From DASSQJ01 sp963730165 (GTDB lineage Bacteria > Actinomycetota > Actinomycetes > Actinomycetales > Dermatophilaceae), in NCBI GenBank assembly GCA_963730165.1, contig CAVSQS010000005.1:248001-312000 (forward strand): a stretch of DNA of 64,000 nt. The letters run 5' to 3'. The notes beneath the pieces were generated by a model. That model was given only the letters and a program-made list of their open reading frames with translations, was not told the DNA's origin and made no database searches. Position numbers and translations under genes: made by a program. Shown here in pieces: positions 24,733-34,390 of the stretch (position 1 is the stretch's first letter; every line of letters begins with the position of its first letter).

Positions 24733-25979
24733 CGACAGCACCCGGCCTCCGCCCGGCCGCGGCCGAGGAGGCCGTCGCACCGGCCGCCCTCGCCGACACC
24801 GGGCCGCGTCGACCCGGCACCGGGCGTCGGGCCGTCACCGCCGTCGCGTGGGTCCTCGCCGTCGTCGTCGGCGGTCTCCTCATCGCCCTCGTGGCGGGCA
24901 GTCCCGCTCCCGACGAGTACCTCCACCCCGACGGCACCGGCCCCCGGGGCACGCGTGCCCTCGTCGAGGTGCTGCGCCAGCAGGGCGTGCGGGTCGAGGT
25001 GGTCGACACCGCGTCCGCCGCCATCGCGGCGAGCGACCCCGGGACGACCGTCGTCGTCGGCAACTCCGACCTGCTGACGAGCACCTCGGCCGTGCGGGTC
25101 CTCGACGGGACCACCGACGCCGACCGGCTCGTCCTGCTCGACGCCACCCCGGGCGTCCTGCGCGACCTGGGGCTCGGCCTGCGGTCCGACCCTCCCGCGG
25201 GCGACCCCTCCCCCGGGTGCACCGCCCCGTGGGCCGACCCGGGCGACCTCGTGACCCGGCCCTCCTGGTCGCTCGTCGCCGAGGACGGGACCCTGCCGCC
25301 GGGGGCGACGGTGTGCTTCCCCGTCGACGGGCAGGGCGCTCCGAGCGAGCCGACCCCCCGCGGCGGGGCGATCGTGGACCTCCCGGCCACGGCGGAGCAC
25401 ACCCGCCTGACCGTCGTCGGCATCCCCGACGCGGCGACGAACCGCTTCGTCACCGAGGAGGACAACGCCGGGGTCATGGTCCGGATGCTCGGTGGCTCCC
25501 CTCGGCTGGTCTGGTTCCACCCGTCCGCGCTCGACCTCACCGAGAACCCCGCCCCGGACGGGGAGCAGGTCTGGCCCCCCTGGCTCGGGTCGGTGCTGGC
25601 GCTCGCGGGCGTGGCCTTCGTCGTCTTCGCCCTCTCCCGCGGGCGACGTCTCGGCCGGCTCGTCCCCGAGCCGCTGCCCGTCGTCGTCCGCGCCGCCGAG
25701 ACGACCGAGAGCCGCGCCGAGCTCTACCGCGCCGCCGGCGACCACGCCCGGGCCGCGGCGGTCCTGCGCCGCGCGAGCGCGGCCCGGCTCGCCACCCGTC
25801 TCGGCGTGCCCGCGTCGGCCCCCGTGACGGCGCTGGCCCCGGCGGTCTCGGAGGCCACCGGCGTCGCGCTCGCCGACGTCGGGGCCCTGCTCGCCGGACC
25901 GCCCCCCACCGACGACGCCGGGCTCGTCACCCTCGCCCAGCAGCTCGCCCACCTCGAGGAGAAGGCCAGGAGGCCATGA
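24729..25979 (+). CDS. DUF4350 domain protein
   Basis: 416 residues. An N-terminal cytoplasmic stretch precedes one membrane segment (AVAWVLAVVVGGLLIALVAG, about 36-55); the extracellular domain begins with DEYLHPDGTGPRGTRALVEV and runs to a second segment near residue 290 (VLALAGVAFVVFALSRG). A soluble C-terminal tail follows. The 'D.yspd..G..al...L...G' start fits DUF4350. ATGA overlaps join it to DUF4129 upstream and MoxR downstream. Mycobacterium has the same gene in the same place (Rv3691). Confidence 0.8.
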   Translation: MTTAPGLRPAAAEEAVAPAALADTGPRRPGTGRRAVTAVAWVLAVVVGGLLIALVAGSPAPDEYLHPDGTGPRGTRALVEVLRQQGVRVEVVDTASAAIAASDPGTTVVVGNSDLLTSTSAVRVLDGTTDADRLVLLDATPGVLRDLGLGLRSDPPAGDPSPGCTAPWADPGDLVTRPSWSLVAEDGTLPPGATVCFPVDGQGAPSEPTPRGGAIVDLPATAEHTRLTVVGIPDAATNRFVTEEDNAGVMVRMLGGSPRLVWFHPSALDLTENPAPDGEQVWPPWLGSVLALAGVAFVVFALSRGRRLGRLVPEPLPVVVRAAETTESRAELYRAAGDHARAAAVLRRASAARLATRLGVPASAPVTALAPAVSEATGVALADVGALLAGPPPTDDAGLVTLAQQLAHLEEKARRP

Positions 25980-26968
25980 CCGAGAACACCGACCACCAGA
26001 TGCCCGCCACCCCGGCGGCCCCGGACGCGAGGGCCTCGCTCGTGCGCGTGCGCGACGAGGTCGCCAAGGCGGTCGTCGGGCAGGAGGCCGCGGTCGCCGG
26101 CCTGCTCGTCGCCCTGCTCTGCCGCGGACACATCCTCCTCGAGGGCGTGCCCGGGGTGGCCAAGACGCTCCTCGTGCGGGCCCTGGCCGCGGCCCTCGAC
26201 GTCGACACCAAACGCGTGCAGTTCACGCCCGACCTCATGCCGGGTGACCTCACCGGCTCCCTCGTCTTCGACGCCGCCCGCAGCGACTTCACCTTCCGCC
26301 CCGGGCCCGTGTTCACGAACCTGCTGCTCGCCGACGAGATCAACCGCACGCCCCCGAAGACGCAGTCGGCGCTCCTCGAGGCGATGGAGGAGCGCCAGGT
26401 CTCGGTCGACGGGACACCGCACGCGCTCCCCGGCCCCTTCCTCGTCGCCGCGACGCAGAACCCGGTCGAGTACGAGGGCACCTACCCGCTCCCCGAGGCC
26501 CAGCTGGACCGCTTCCTCCTCAAGGTGGTGCTTCCCGTCCCCTCTCGCGAGGACGAGCTCTCGGTGCTGCGCCGCCACGCCGACGGATTCGACCCACGTG
26601 ACCTGGCGGCGGCCGGCATCCGGCCCGTGGCGAGCGCCGCCGACATCGCCGCCGGCACCGCGGCCGTGCACCGGGTGGAGGTCTCCCCGGAGGTGGTCGG
26701 CTACGTCGTCGACATCGCGCGGGCCACGCGGGTCTCGCCGTCCCTCGCCCTCGGGGTGTCCCCGCGCGGCGCGACGGCCCTGCTCGCGACCAGCCGGGCC
26801 TGGGCCTGGCTGAGCGGGCGCAGCTACGTCACGCCGGACGACGTCAAGGCCCTGGCCGTCGCGACCCTGGCACACCGGATCATGCTGCGCCCGGAGGCCG
26901 AGCTCGAGGGGACCTCGGTGACCTCGGTCCTCAACAGCGTCCTCGCGGCCGTGCCCGTTCCCCGCTGA
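25976..26968 (+). CDS. MoxR-family AAA+ ATPase
   Basis: 330 residues. Walker A EGVPGVAKTLLV is at about 56-67, Walker B LLLADEINRTPPKTQSALLE near 120, and sensor 1 in VAATQNPVEYEGTYPLPEAQ. MoxR ATPases act as chaperones that insert metal ions or remodel partner proteins carrying vWA-like domains; the DUF58 protein coded next is such a partner. AGGAGG precedes the ATG, which overlaps the DUF4350 stop by four bases. Confidence 0.93.
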   Translation: MTENTDHQMPATPAAPDARASLVRVRDEVAKAVVGQEAAVAGLLVALLCRGHILLEGVPGVAKTLLVRALAAALDVDTKRVQFTPDLMPGDLTGSLVFDAARSDFTFRPGPVFTNLLLADEINRTPPKTQSALLEAMEERQVSVDGTPHALPGPFLVAATQNPVEYEGTYPLPEAQLDRFLLKVVLPVPSREDELSVLRRHADGFDPRDLAAAGIRPVASAADIAAGTAAVHRVEVSPEVVGYVVDIARATRVSPSLALGVSPRGATALLATSRAWAWLSGRSYVTPDDVKALAVATLAHRIMLRPEAELEGTSVTSVLNSVLAAVPVPR

Positions 26969-28257
26969 TGACCCTGACGACGCGAGCCGCGGCACTCGTG
27001 CTGCTCGGTGTCGTCCCGGCCGTGCTGTGGCCGGACGCTCCCGTCGTGCTGGCCTGGCTCGCGCTCGTCCTCGCGCTCGTCCTCCTCGACGTGGCCCTCG
27101 CGGCCTCACCGCGCGCCCTCGTCGTCAGCCGGGAGGGCGGGGACCAGGTGCGGCTCGGCGAGACGACGAGCACCTCCCTCGTCGTCGAGAACACCGGCCG
27201 GCGGAGGGCGCGAGGCCTGCTCCGCGACGGGTGGCCCCCGTCGGCGGGCGCCCGGCCTCCGCGGCATCCGCTCACGGTGCCCCCGGGCGAGCGCCGTCGG
27301 GTGACGACGGCGATCACTCCCACCCGGCGCGGCGACCGGCTCGCCGACCGGGTGACGCTCCGGCTGCTCGGCCCGCTCCGCCTCGCCGGTCGGCAGCGGT
27401 CGGTGGAGGTGCCGGGGCGGGTGCGGGTGCTCCACGCGTTCCCGTCGCGCAAGCACCTGCCGAGCCGCCTGGCCGTGCTCCGCGAGCTCGACGGACGGGC
27501 GGCGGTGCGGACCCGCGGCCAGGGCACCGAGTTCGACAGCCTGCGCGACTACGTCGAGGGCGACGACGTGCGATCGATCGACTGGCGCGCCACGGCGCGA
27601 CGCCGCCACCTCGTGGTGCGCACGTGGCAGCCGGAGCAGCACCGACGCATCGTCATCGTCATCGACACCGGACGCACCAGCGCCGGCCGTGTCGGCGACG
27701 CCCCGCGGCTCGATGCCGCGATGGATGCCGCCCTCCTCCTCACCGCCCTCGCCGGGCACGCGCGCGACCGGGTCCAGGTCGTGGCCGGGGACCGCCGCGT
27801 GCACGCCCGGGTCAGCGGCGCCGACCGCGCGAGGCTCCTGCACGACGTCATCAGCACCCTCGCCCCGGTCGACCCGCACCTCGTCGAGGCCGACTGGGGC
27901 GTGCTCGCCGCCGAGGTCGCCCGGTCGACCCACCGCTCGCTCGTCGTCCTCCTCACCCCGCTGGAGCCGGCGGCGGTCGAGGAGGGCCTGCTGCCCGTGC
28001 TGCCCGCACTCGTCGCCCACCACCGGGTGGTCGTCGCGTCGGTGTCCGACCCCACGGTCGAGGCCATGCGCGCGGCGCGCGACGGCTCGCGCGAGGTGTG
28101 GGGCGCCGCCGCGGCCGAACGGACCGCCGGGCAGCGGGCCGCGACGGCCGAGGCGCTCGGCCGGCTCGGCGTCGACGTCCTCGACGCCCCACCGGACGAC
28201 CTGCCCGTGCGGCTCGCCGACCACTACCTCGCGCTCAAGCGCCAGGGCCTGCTGTGA
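26968..28257 (+). CDS. DUF58 protein (vWA-like partner of MoxR)
   Basis: 429 residues with two membrane segments at the N terminus (about 5-45). The DUF58 signature FDSLRDYVEGDDVRSIDWRA is at about 190-209, followed by a vWA-like fold beginning IVIVIDTGRTS, a partly kept MIDAS motif. The start codon shares one base with the MoxR stop (TGATG). MoxR-DUF58 pairs are widespread; they are thought to work in envelope assembly or stress, with no reaction known. It is the last gene of the operon and is convergent with the SpoIIM gene. Confidence 0.88.
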   Translation: MTLTTRAAALVLLGVVPAVLWPDAPVVLAWLALVLALVLLDVALAASPRALVVSREGGDQVRLGETTSTSLVVENTGRRRARGLLRDGWPPSAGARPPRHPLTVPPGERRRVTTAITPTRRGDRLADRVTLRLLGPLRLAGRQRSVEVPGRVRVLHAFPSRKHLPSRLAVLRELDGRAAVRTRGQGTEFDSLRDYVEGDDVRSIDWRATARRRHLVVRTWQPEQHRRIVIVIDTGRTSAGRVGDAPRLDAAMDAALLLTALAGHARDRVQVVAGDRRVHARVSGADRARLLHDVISTLAPVDPHLVEADWGVLAAEVARSTHRSLVVLLTPLEPAAVEEGLLPVLPALVAHHRVVVASVSDPTVEAMRAARDGSREVWGAAAAERTAGQRAATAEALGRLGVDVLDAPPDDLPVRLADHYLALKRQGLL

Positions 28258-28285
28258 CCCGTCGGCCTCGCGGCCCGGGCGACGC

Positions 28286-29282
28286 TCAGGCGGCGACCGG
28301 GAGGGAGTCGCCGGCGTCGCGGGCCTCGACGTCCCCGGTCGCGCCACGCCGGTACGCGGCCCGGCCGACGACGAAGACGTAGAGGAGGAAGACGGTCTCG
28401 GCGACGAGGCCGATGGTGATGCGGGCCCAGGTCGGCAGCCCCGACGGCGTCACGAACCCCTCGATGACTCCACTGACGAACAGCACCGCCGCGAGCCCCA
28501 GCGCCATCCCGGCCGCCGTGCGCGCCTCCCGGGCCAGGGACTGCAGTCGCGGCAGCGGTCCGGGGCTGACCCACGCCCAGAAGATCCGCAGCCCGACGGC
28601 ACCGGCGACGAAGATCGCGGTGAGCTCGAGCAGCCCGTGCGGGAGGATCAGCCCGAAGAAGAGCGCCGGTGCGCCCGTGGTAGGCCATGAGCGCGCCGGC
28701 GATCCCGACGTTGACGACGTTGGCGGCGAGGATGAGCAGCACGGGCAGCCCGAGGATCCCGAGGGCGATGACCTGGGCGGACACCCAGGCGTTGTTCGTC
28801 CAGACCAGCCCGGTGAAGTCGAGGTGGCTGTACTCGGAGTAGTACCGCTCGAAGTCGGTGCCGACGAACGACTCGATCTCCTCCGGCGACATCACCGAGG
28901 TCCACACCTGCGGGTGGGTGTAGGCGTACGCCCCGACCGCGACGGCCACGCCGACGTTGACGAGGGCCGTCGCGATCCACCAGCGGCGGAGGCGGTAGAG
29001 GCCGGCCGGGAAGGTCGTCGTGAAGAACGCGAGGAGCGCGGCCCAGCTGCCGGCCCGCCGGCCCGCCGTCGCCAGCCGGGCCCGCGCCAGCAGCGAGGAG
29101 AGGTGGGCGACGAGCGAGGGGTCGGGGCTGGCCGAGCGCACGACGGACAGGTGCGTCGAGACGCGCTGGTAGAGGTCGAGGAGCTCGTCGGCCTCGGCAC
29201 CGGTCAGCCGCCGCCGGCCCACGAGCTCTTCGAGTCGCCGCCACTGCGTGTGGTGGGCGGCGACGTAGGCGTCGAGGTCCAC
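28286..29282 (-). CDS. Stage II sporulation protein M-like membrane protein (frameshifted)
   Basis: About 330 residues if read through one frameshift. The first frame runs from GTG 29282 (MDLDAYVAAHHTQWRRLEEL) to about 28665 (GALMAYHGRTGAL); the second continues to the stop at 28286 with MALGLAAVLFVSGVIEGFVT and FLLYVFVVGRAAYRR. Together they give the SpoIIM layout: a soluble helical N terminus and five or more membrane segments. A single-base change in the GGCGCTCTTCTTCGGG area breaks the gene. The start has TAGGCT 6 nt upstream, so it is leaderless. It is divergent from the RDD gene, an arrangement conserved in actinobacteria. Confidence 0.75.
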
Positions 29283-29334
29283 CGGGTCAGCCTAGGCGAC
29301 CGGTCCGGCCGCGACGGCGGGTTAGCCTGCTGCG

Positions 29335-30165
29335 GTGGACACGACCGGGGCCTACCGCGCGTACGCCAGCGAGGACGTCGTCACCGGCGAGGGCGTGGCC
29401 GTCGAGCTGCCCGTCGCCACGACGCTCGTGCGGGCGGTCAGCGGCGTCATCGACATCGTCGTGGCGATCGTCCTCCTCGTCGCCGTGGGGATCGGCGTCG
29501 GCTACCTCACGGGGGAGACCTCGGACGCGGTCGCCCGCGCCGTGGGGCTCGTCGGCGTCGTCCTCGTCCTCGTCGTCCTCCCGGCGACCGTCGAGACACT
29601 GACCCGGGGCCGGACGCTCGGCAAGCTCGCGCTGGGCCTGCGGGTCGTCCGCGACGACGGCGGCCCGATCACCTCGAGGCACGCCATCACCCGCGCCCTC
29701 GTCGGTTTCGTCGAGATCTGGATGCTCTTCGGCATCCCCGCGCTCGTCGCCTCCGTGCTCAACTCGCGCAGCAAGCGGCTCGGGGACATGGCCGCGGGCA
29801 CCTACGTCGTCACGCAACGCTCGCGGATACGGCTCCTCGAGCCCCCGGCGATGCCGCCGCCGCTGGCGGCCTGGGCACGCAGCGCCGACGTCGCCACCCT
29901 GCCCGCCGGACTCACCGTCGCGGTGCGGCAGTTCCTCTCCCGGGCCCACACCCTGACCCCGCAGTCCCGGGCGGTGCTCGGGGGCGAGCTGCTCACCGAG
30001 GTGATGCGGCACGTGGCCCCTGCTCCCCCACCCGGCGTCCACGGGGAGTACGTCCTCGCCGCGGTCATCGCGGAGCGCCGACGCCGCGACACCGAGCGGC
30101 TGGCCCGCGAGCAGCGCCTGCGCGAGCGCGTGGTCGCCCCCGACCCGCTGGTCCCCCGCCACTGA
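29335..30165 (+). CDS. RDD-family membrane protein
   Basis: 276 residues. The RDD membrane domain has three or four helices (RAVSGVIDIVVAIVLLVAVG, then VGLVGVVLVLVVLPATVETL) with the conserved Arg and Asp of helix 1 and the RTLGKLALGLRVVRDDGG loop. A soluble basic C-terminal half of about 110 residues follows. The GTG start is preceded at 6 nt by TAGCCT (29323-29328). It is divergent from the SpoIIM-like gene and associated with the MoxR cluster; a transport role is often proposed for RDD proteins but not shown. Confidence 0.85.
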   Translation: MDTTGAYRAYASEDVVTGEGVAVELPVATTLVRAVSGVIDIVVAIVLLVAVGIGVGYLTGETSDAVARAVGLVGVVLVLVVLPATVETLTRGRTLGKLALGLRVVRDDGGPITSRHAITRALVGFVEIWMLFGIPALVASVLNSRSKRLGDMAAGTYVVTQRSRIRLLEPPAMPPPLAAWARSADVATLPAGLTVAVRQFLSRAHTLTPQSRAVLGGELLTEVMRHVAPAPPPGVHGEYVLAAVIAERRRRDTERLAREQRLRERVVAPDPLVPRH

Positions 30166-30242
30166 CCCGGCTCCCGGGCCGCCGCCCGGCACCCTGACCG
30201 GACGCGCCCGGGGCGGCGTTCGGCGGGTGGGCCTGCCCGGCC

Positions 30243-31346
30243 TCAGTGGGCGGCGCCGAGCGCGGCGTACCCCGGCTTGACGACGTGCTCGATGATCGAC
30301 AGCCGCTCGTCGAACGGCAGGAAGGCCGACTTCATCGCGTTGATCGTCGTCCACCGCAGGTCCTCGAGGGTCCACCCGGCCTCGTCGACGAGCAGCTGCA
30401 TCTCGCGGGTCATCGACGTCCCGCTCATGAGCCGGTTGTCGGTGTTCACCGTGACCCGGAAGCGGAGGTCCTTGAGCATGGTGATCGGGTGCGAGGCGAT
30501 GGAGTCCGCCGCCCCGGTCTGGATGTTCGAGCTCGGGCACATCTCGAGCGGGATGCGCCGGTCGCGCACGTACGCCGCGAGCAGCCCGAGCCGGGCCCGG
30601 CCCTCGTCGTCGCGGGTGATGTCGTCGGCGATCCGCACCCCGTGGCCGAGCCGGTCGGCGCCACACCACTGGATCGCCTCCCAGATGCTCGGGAGCCCGA
30701 ACGCCTCGCCCGCGTGGATCGTGAAGTGGGCGTTCTCGCGGCGCAGGTACTCGAAGGAGTCGAGGAAGCGGGTGGGCGGGAAGCCGGCCTCGGCCCCCGC
30801 GATGTCGAAGCCGCCGACCCCGCGGTCGCGGTAGCGCACGACGAGCTCGGCGATCTCACGGCCGTTGGCGGCGTGCCGCATCGCCGTGAGCAGCGTGCGC
30901 ATCCGGATGGGGGTGCCGGCGGCCTCCGCCTCCTGCTCGCCCTCCCGGAACCCGGCGAGGACGGCCTCGACGACCTGCTCGAGGGAGAGGCCGCCCGACA
31001 CGTGCTGCTCGGGCGCGAACCTGGACTCGGCGTAGACGACCCCGTCGGCGGCCAGGTCGAGTGCGCACTCGCGGGCCACCCGGGCCAGCTGCTCCTCGGT
31101 CTGCATGACGGCGACCGTGTGCGAGAAGGTCTCGAGGTAGCGCTCGAGGGACCCGGAGTCGGCGGCGTCGCGGAACCACCGCCCCAGCTCACCGGCGTCC
31201 GTCGTCGGCAGCGCCGCGTAGCCGCTCGCCTCGGCGAGCTCGACGACGGTGGCCGGGCGCAGCCCGCCGTCGAGGTGGTCGTGCAGCAGCGCCTTGGGCG
31301 CGCGGTGGACGACGGTCGGGGCCACCGCGCCGGTGCCGGCCGCCAT
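30243..31346 (-). CDS. add: Adenosine deaminase
   Basis: 367 residues, zinc enzyme converting adenosine and deoxyadenosine to inosine and deoxyinosine. Metal and catalytic motifs are in place: HDHLDGGLRP near the N terminus, FTIHAGEAFG (His), RLGHGVRIADD, and VTVNTDNRLMSGTSM with the zinc-binding Asp. Its start ATG shares one base with the stop of deoA upstream, so the two are coupled. Its product is the substrate of the PNP coded at 13.7 kb; add-deoA-cdd is also the order in Mycobacterium (Rv3313c-Rv3315c). Confidence 0.95.
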   Translation of the reverse strand: MAAGTGAVAPTVVHRAPKALLHDHLDGGLRPATVVELAEASGYAALPTTDAGELGRWFRDAADSGSLERYLETFSHTVAVMQTEEQLARVARECALDLAADGVVYAESRFAPEQHVSGGLSLEQVVEAVLAGFREGEQEAEAAGTPIRMRTLLTAMRHAANGREIAELVVRYRDRGVGGFDIAGAEAGFPPTRFLDSFEYLRRENAHFTIHAGEAFGLPSIWEAIQWCGADRLGHGVRIADDITRDDEGRARLGLLAAYVRDRRIPLEMCPSSNIQTGAADSIASHPITMLKDLRFRVTVNTDNRLMSGTSMTREMQLLVDEAGWTLEDLRWTTINAMKSAFLPFDERLSIIEHVVKPGYAALGAAH

Positions 31347-32635
31347 CAGGCGACCCGGTCGATGACGACGGGGGTGCTCTCGAGCGCGGTCCCGGGAGGT
31401 GCGACGTCGATGCCGCCCTCGAGCGCGGCCAACGCGCGCTCGAAGCGCTCCGGGGTGTCGGTGTGGAGGGTGAGCAGCACCTCGCCCTCACGCACCTCCC
31501 GGCCCGGCTTCGCGTGGATCTCGACGCCGGCCCCGGCCTGCACGGGGTCCTCCTTGCGGGCCCGTCCGGCGCCGAGCCGCCACGCGGCGACGCCGACGGC
31601 GTACGCGTCGAGCCGGGAGAGCACCCCGGATGCCGTGGCGCGCACCTCGTGCGTCTCGCGCGCGACGGGCAGCTCGGCGTCCGGGTCGCCCCCCTGGGCC
31701 GCGATCATCCGGCGCCACGCGTCCATGGCCCGGCCGTCGGCGAGCGCGGCCGCGACGTCCTGGCCGCCCCGCCCGGCGGCATCCAGCATCTCCTCGGCCA
31801 GCCGGACGGTGAGCTCGACGACGTCGGACGGCCCGCCGCCGGCGAGCACCTCGACGGACTCGCGGACCTCGAGGGCGTTGCCCGCGGTGAGGCCGAGCGG
31901 GGTCGACATGTCGGTGAGGAGCGCGACGGTCCGCACCCCGGCGTCGGTGCCGAGGTCGACCATCGTGCGAGCGAGCTCGCCGGCGTCCTCGCGGGTCTTC
32001 ATGAAGGCGCCGCTGCCGACCTTGACGTCGAGCACCAGCGCGCCGGTGCCCTCGGCGATCTTCTTGCTCATGATCGAGCTCGCGATGAGGGGGATGGCCT
32101 CGACGGTGCCGGTGACGTCGCGCAGGGCGTAGAGCTTCTTGTCCGCGGGCGCGAGGCCGGAGCCCGCGGCGCAGATGACGGCCCCCACGTCCTCGAGCTG
32201 GCGGAGCATCTCGTCGTTGGAGAGGGCTGCGCGCCAGCCGGGCACCGACTCGAGCTTGTCGAGCGTGCCGCCGGTGTGCCCGAGGCCGCGACCCGACAGC
32301 TGTGGCACGGCCACGTCGAAGACGGCGACGAGCGGGGCGAGCGGCAGCGTGATCTTGTCGCCGACGCCGCCGGTGGAGTGCTTGTCGGCGGTCGGCCGCG
32401 ACAGTGAGGAGAAGTCCATCCGCTCACCGCTGGCGATCATCGCCCCGGTCCACGTGGCGATCTCGCGGCGGGTCATCCCGTTGAGGAGGACGGCCATGGC
32501 GAGGGAGCTCATCTGCTCGTCGGCGACGGCACCGCGGGTGTACGCGTCGACGACCCAACGGATCTCCTCGTCGGACAGCTCGCGCCGGTCGCGCTTGTGG
32601 ATGATGACGTCGACGGCATCGAAGGGTTCGCTCAC
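31346..32635 (-). CDS. deoA: Thymidine phosphorylase
   Basis: 429 residues of the pyrimidine-nucleoside phosphorylase family, splitting thymidine with phosphate into thymine and deoxyribose 1-phosphate. Signature blocks: DKHSTGGVGDKITLPLAPLV (phosphate loop), SGRGLGHTGGTLDKLESVPG, and KVGSGAFMKT. Start is GTG at 32635 (MSEPFDAVDVI); no good ribosome binding site, with a weak CATGAT box 6 nt upstream. Couples with add downstream. The product can be turned into acetaldehyde and glyceraldehyde 3-phosphate by the mutase and DeoC at 14.6-17.9 kb. Confidence 0.95.
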   Translation of the reverse strand: MSEPFDAVDVIIHKRDRRELSDEEIRWVVDAYTRGAVADEQMSSLAMAVLLNGMTRREIATWTGAMIASGERMDFSSLSRPTADKHSTGGVGDKITLPLAPLVAVFDVAVPQLSGRGLGHTGGTLDKLESVPGWRAALSNDEMLRQLEDVGAVICAAGSGLAPADKKLYALRDVTGTVEAIPLIASSIMSKKIAEGTGALVLDVKVGSGAFMKTREDAGELARTMVDLGTDAGVRTVALLTDMSTPLGLTAGNALEVRESVEVLAGGGPSDVVELTVRLAEEMLDAAGRGGQDVAAALADGRAMDAWRRMIAAQGGDPDAELPVARETHEVRATASGVLSRLDAYAVGVAAWRLGAGRARKEDPVQAGAGVEIHAKPGREVREGEVLLTLHTDTPERFERALAALEGGIDVAPPGTALESTPVVIDRVA

Positions 32636-32715
32636 CCGCCCATCATGGCAGGGGAGCGAGACGCCGGACGCCCCGCCGCCCCGCCACCGACGCGGCTCCC
32701 GGGCCGACGGTCGCG

Positions 32716-33123
32716 TCAGGGTCGGCGGGTCTCGAGGTCCTCGGGACCGAAGGCCTGGGGAAGCACCTCGCGCATCGCCAGGATGCCCTCGGGCGTCCGT
32801 AGCAGCGTGTCGGGCGACCCGCTCTCCCAGATGAGCTGGCGGCACCGGCCGCACGGCATCAGGGTGTCTCCGTGCCCGTCGACGCACCAGACGGCGACGA
32901 GCCGGCCACCGCCGGTGGCGTGCAGCTGCGAGACCATCCCGCACTCGGCGCACAGGGTGACCCCGTACCCGGCGTTCTCGACGTTGCAGCCGGAGACGAC
33001 CCGGCCGTCGTCGACGAGCCCGGCCACGCCCACGGGGAACCGGCTGTAGGGGGCGTAGGCGAGGGAGGTCATCCGCACGGCCTCGGCCCGCAGCGCCTCC
33101 CAGTCGACCTCGTGGGCGCTCAC
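32716..33123 (-). CDS. cdd: Cytidine deaminase
   Basis: 135 residues, homotetrameric-type zinc deaminase converting (deoxy)cytidine to (deoxy)uridine. The catalytic Glu and first zinc Cys are in NVENAGYGVTLCAECGM and the two further Cys in MPCGRCRQLIWE. The substrate-binding start PYSRFPVGVAG is also kept. The GTG start overlaps the stop of the upstream amidohydrolase by four bases (GTGA). It lies just ahead of deoA and add in the same direction, completing a nucleoside-degrading set. Confidence 0.95.
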   Translation of the reverse strand: MSAHEVDWEALRAEAVRMTSLAYAPYSRFPVGVAGLVDDGRVVSGCNVENAGYGVTLCAECGMVSQLHATGGGRLVAVWCVDGHGDTLMPCGRCRQLIWESGSPDTLLRTPEGILAMREVLPQAFGPEDLETRRP

Positions 33124-34337
33124 TCGGCGTCCTGCGGGGCGGGGCGCCGCGCCTCGAGGGCCCGGACGACGGCCACCGACGCGAGCAGGCGCGCCCCGAG
33201 CGCGATGGCGTCCTCGTCGACGACGAGGTCGCCCTGGTGGAGGTCGAAGGTCGGGCCGCCGTGGGTGCGGGTGCCCAACCGGGCCATGGCGCCGGGCAGG
33301 TGCGCGAGGTACCACGAGAAGTCCTCGCCGCCCAGCGACTGCGCGGTGGGCACCGGGTGCATCCCGCTGGCGAGGGCCGCGAGCCGGAACGCGCCGATGC
33401 CGTCGGCGGTGTTGACGACCGGAGGCACCCCCTTGACCCGCTCGATCTTCGCCTGCACCCCGTAGGGCTGGACCACCCCGTGGACGATCTCCTCGAGGAG
33501 CGGGCCGACGCCGAGCCAGGCCTGTGCGTCGAGCATCCGCAGGGTTCCCTGGCACTCGCCGGTGGACGGGATGACGTTGCTCGCCTTGCCGCCCTCGACC
33601 CTGCCCCAGACGAGCGCGGCGCCGGCCCGCGGGTCGAGGCGCCGGGAGAGGGCGGCCGGGACGTCGGTGACGACCTTGGCCAGGGCGTAGACGAGGTCCT
33701 CGGTGAGCTGGGGGCGGGACGTGTGGCCGCCCCGGCCGTGGAGGGTGACCGTGACGTGGTCGCACGCCGCGGTGAGCGGGCCCTCCCTCAGGCCGACCTC
33801 GCCGGCATCGAGGCTCGGGTCGCAGTGCACCGCGAAGACCGAGTCGACGCCGTCGATGGCGCCGGCCGTGATCGCCTCGTGCGCACCGCCCGGGATGACC
33901 TCCTCCGCGGCCTGGAAGATGCCCCGGACCGCGACGCCCCGGCGGGCGAGGGCCGGCTCGAGGCCCTTGAGTGCGAGGAGCGCGCCGAGGAGCGCGCTGA
34001 CGTGGACGTCGTGGCCGCACGCGTGGCACACACCCGGGGTCCGGGAGGCGAACTCGAGCCCGGAGCGTTCGCGGACCGGCAGCGCGTCCATGTCGGCCCG
34101 CAGCGCCACCCGGTAGGCCGGCTCCGCGGCGCCGACGTCGGCGAGCAGCCCGGTGCCCGGGAGCAGCCGCACGGCGACGCCCGCCTGCTCGAGGCGCTGA
34201 GCGAGCCGCTCGGTCGTGCGCGTCTCCTCGCGGGACAGCTCGGGGTGGGCGTGGATGTCCCGTCGGACGTCGGTGAGCTCGGATGACAGCGAGGTGATGC
34301 GCTCGCCGATGGCGGCGAGGAGGGCATCGTCGTTCAT
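33120..34337 (-). CDS. M20-family amidohydrolase
   Basis: 405 residues of the M20D amidohydrolase/carboxypeptidase group (AmiA1/AmiB1 relatives). Dinuclear metal site motifs are visible: ADMDALPVRE, HACGHDVHVSALLGAL, EEVIPGGAHEA and the terminal GGEDFSWYL. These enzymes hydrolyse N-acyl amino acids or peptides; the substrate is unknown. ATG 34337 is chosen (MNDDALLAAIGERI); TACAGT lies 10 nt upstream. In Mycobacterium similar genes flank the PNP gene, which fits the nucleoside-salvage neighbourhood here. Coupled with cdd by GTGA. Confidence 0.88.
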   Translation of the reverse strand: MNDDALLAAIGERITSLSSELTDVRRDIHAHPELSREETRTTERLAQRLEQAGVAVRLLPGTGLLADVGAAEPAYRVALRADMDALPVRERSGLEFASRTPGVCHACGHDVHVSALLGALLALKGLEPALARRGVAVRGIFQAAEEVIPGGAHEAITAGAIDGVDSVFAVHCDPSLDAGEVGLREGPLTAACDHVTVTLHGRGGHTSRPQLTEDLVYALAKVVTDVPAALSRRLDPRAGAALVWGRVEGGKASNVIPSTGECQGTLRMLDAQAWLGVGPLLEEIVHGVVQPYGVQAKIERVKGVPPVVNTADGIGAFRLAALASGMHPVPTAQSLGGEDFSWYLAHLPGAMARLGTRTHGGPTFDLHQGDLVVDEDAIALGARLLASVAVVRALEARRPAPQDAE

Positions 34338-34390
34338 CAGGCTGACCACTGTACCGGTCGCGGCGGCGTCACCCCTCCCGCTCGGCCGAC

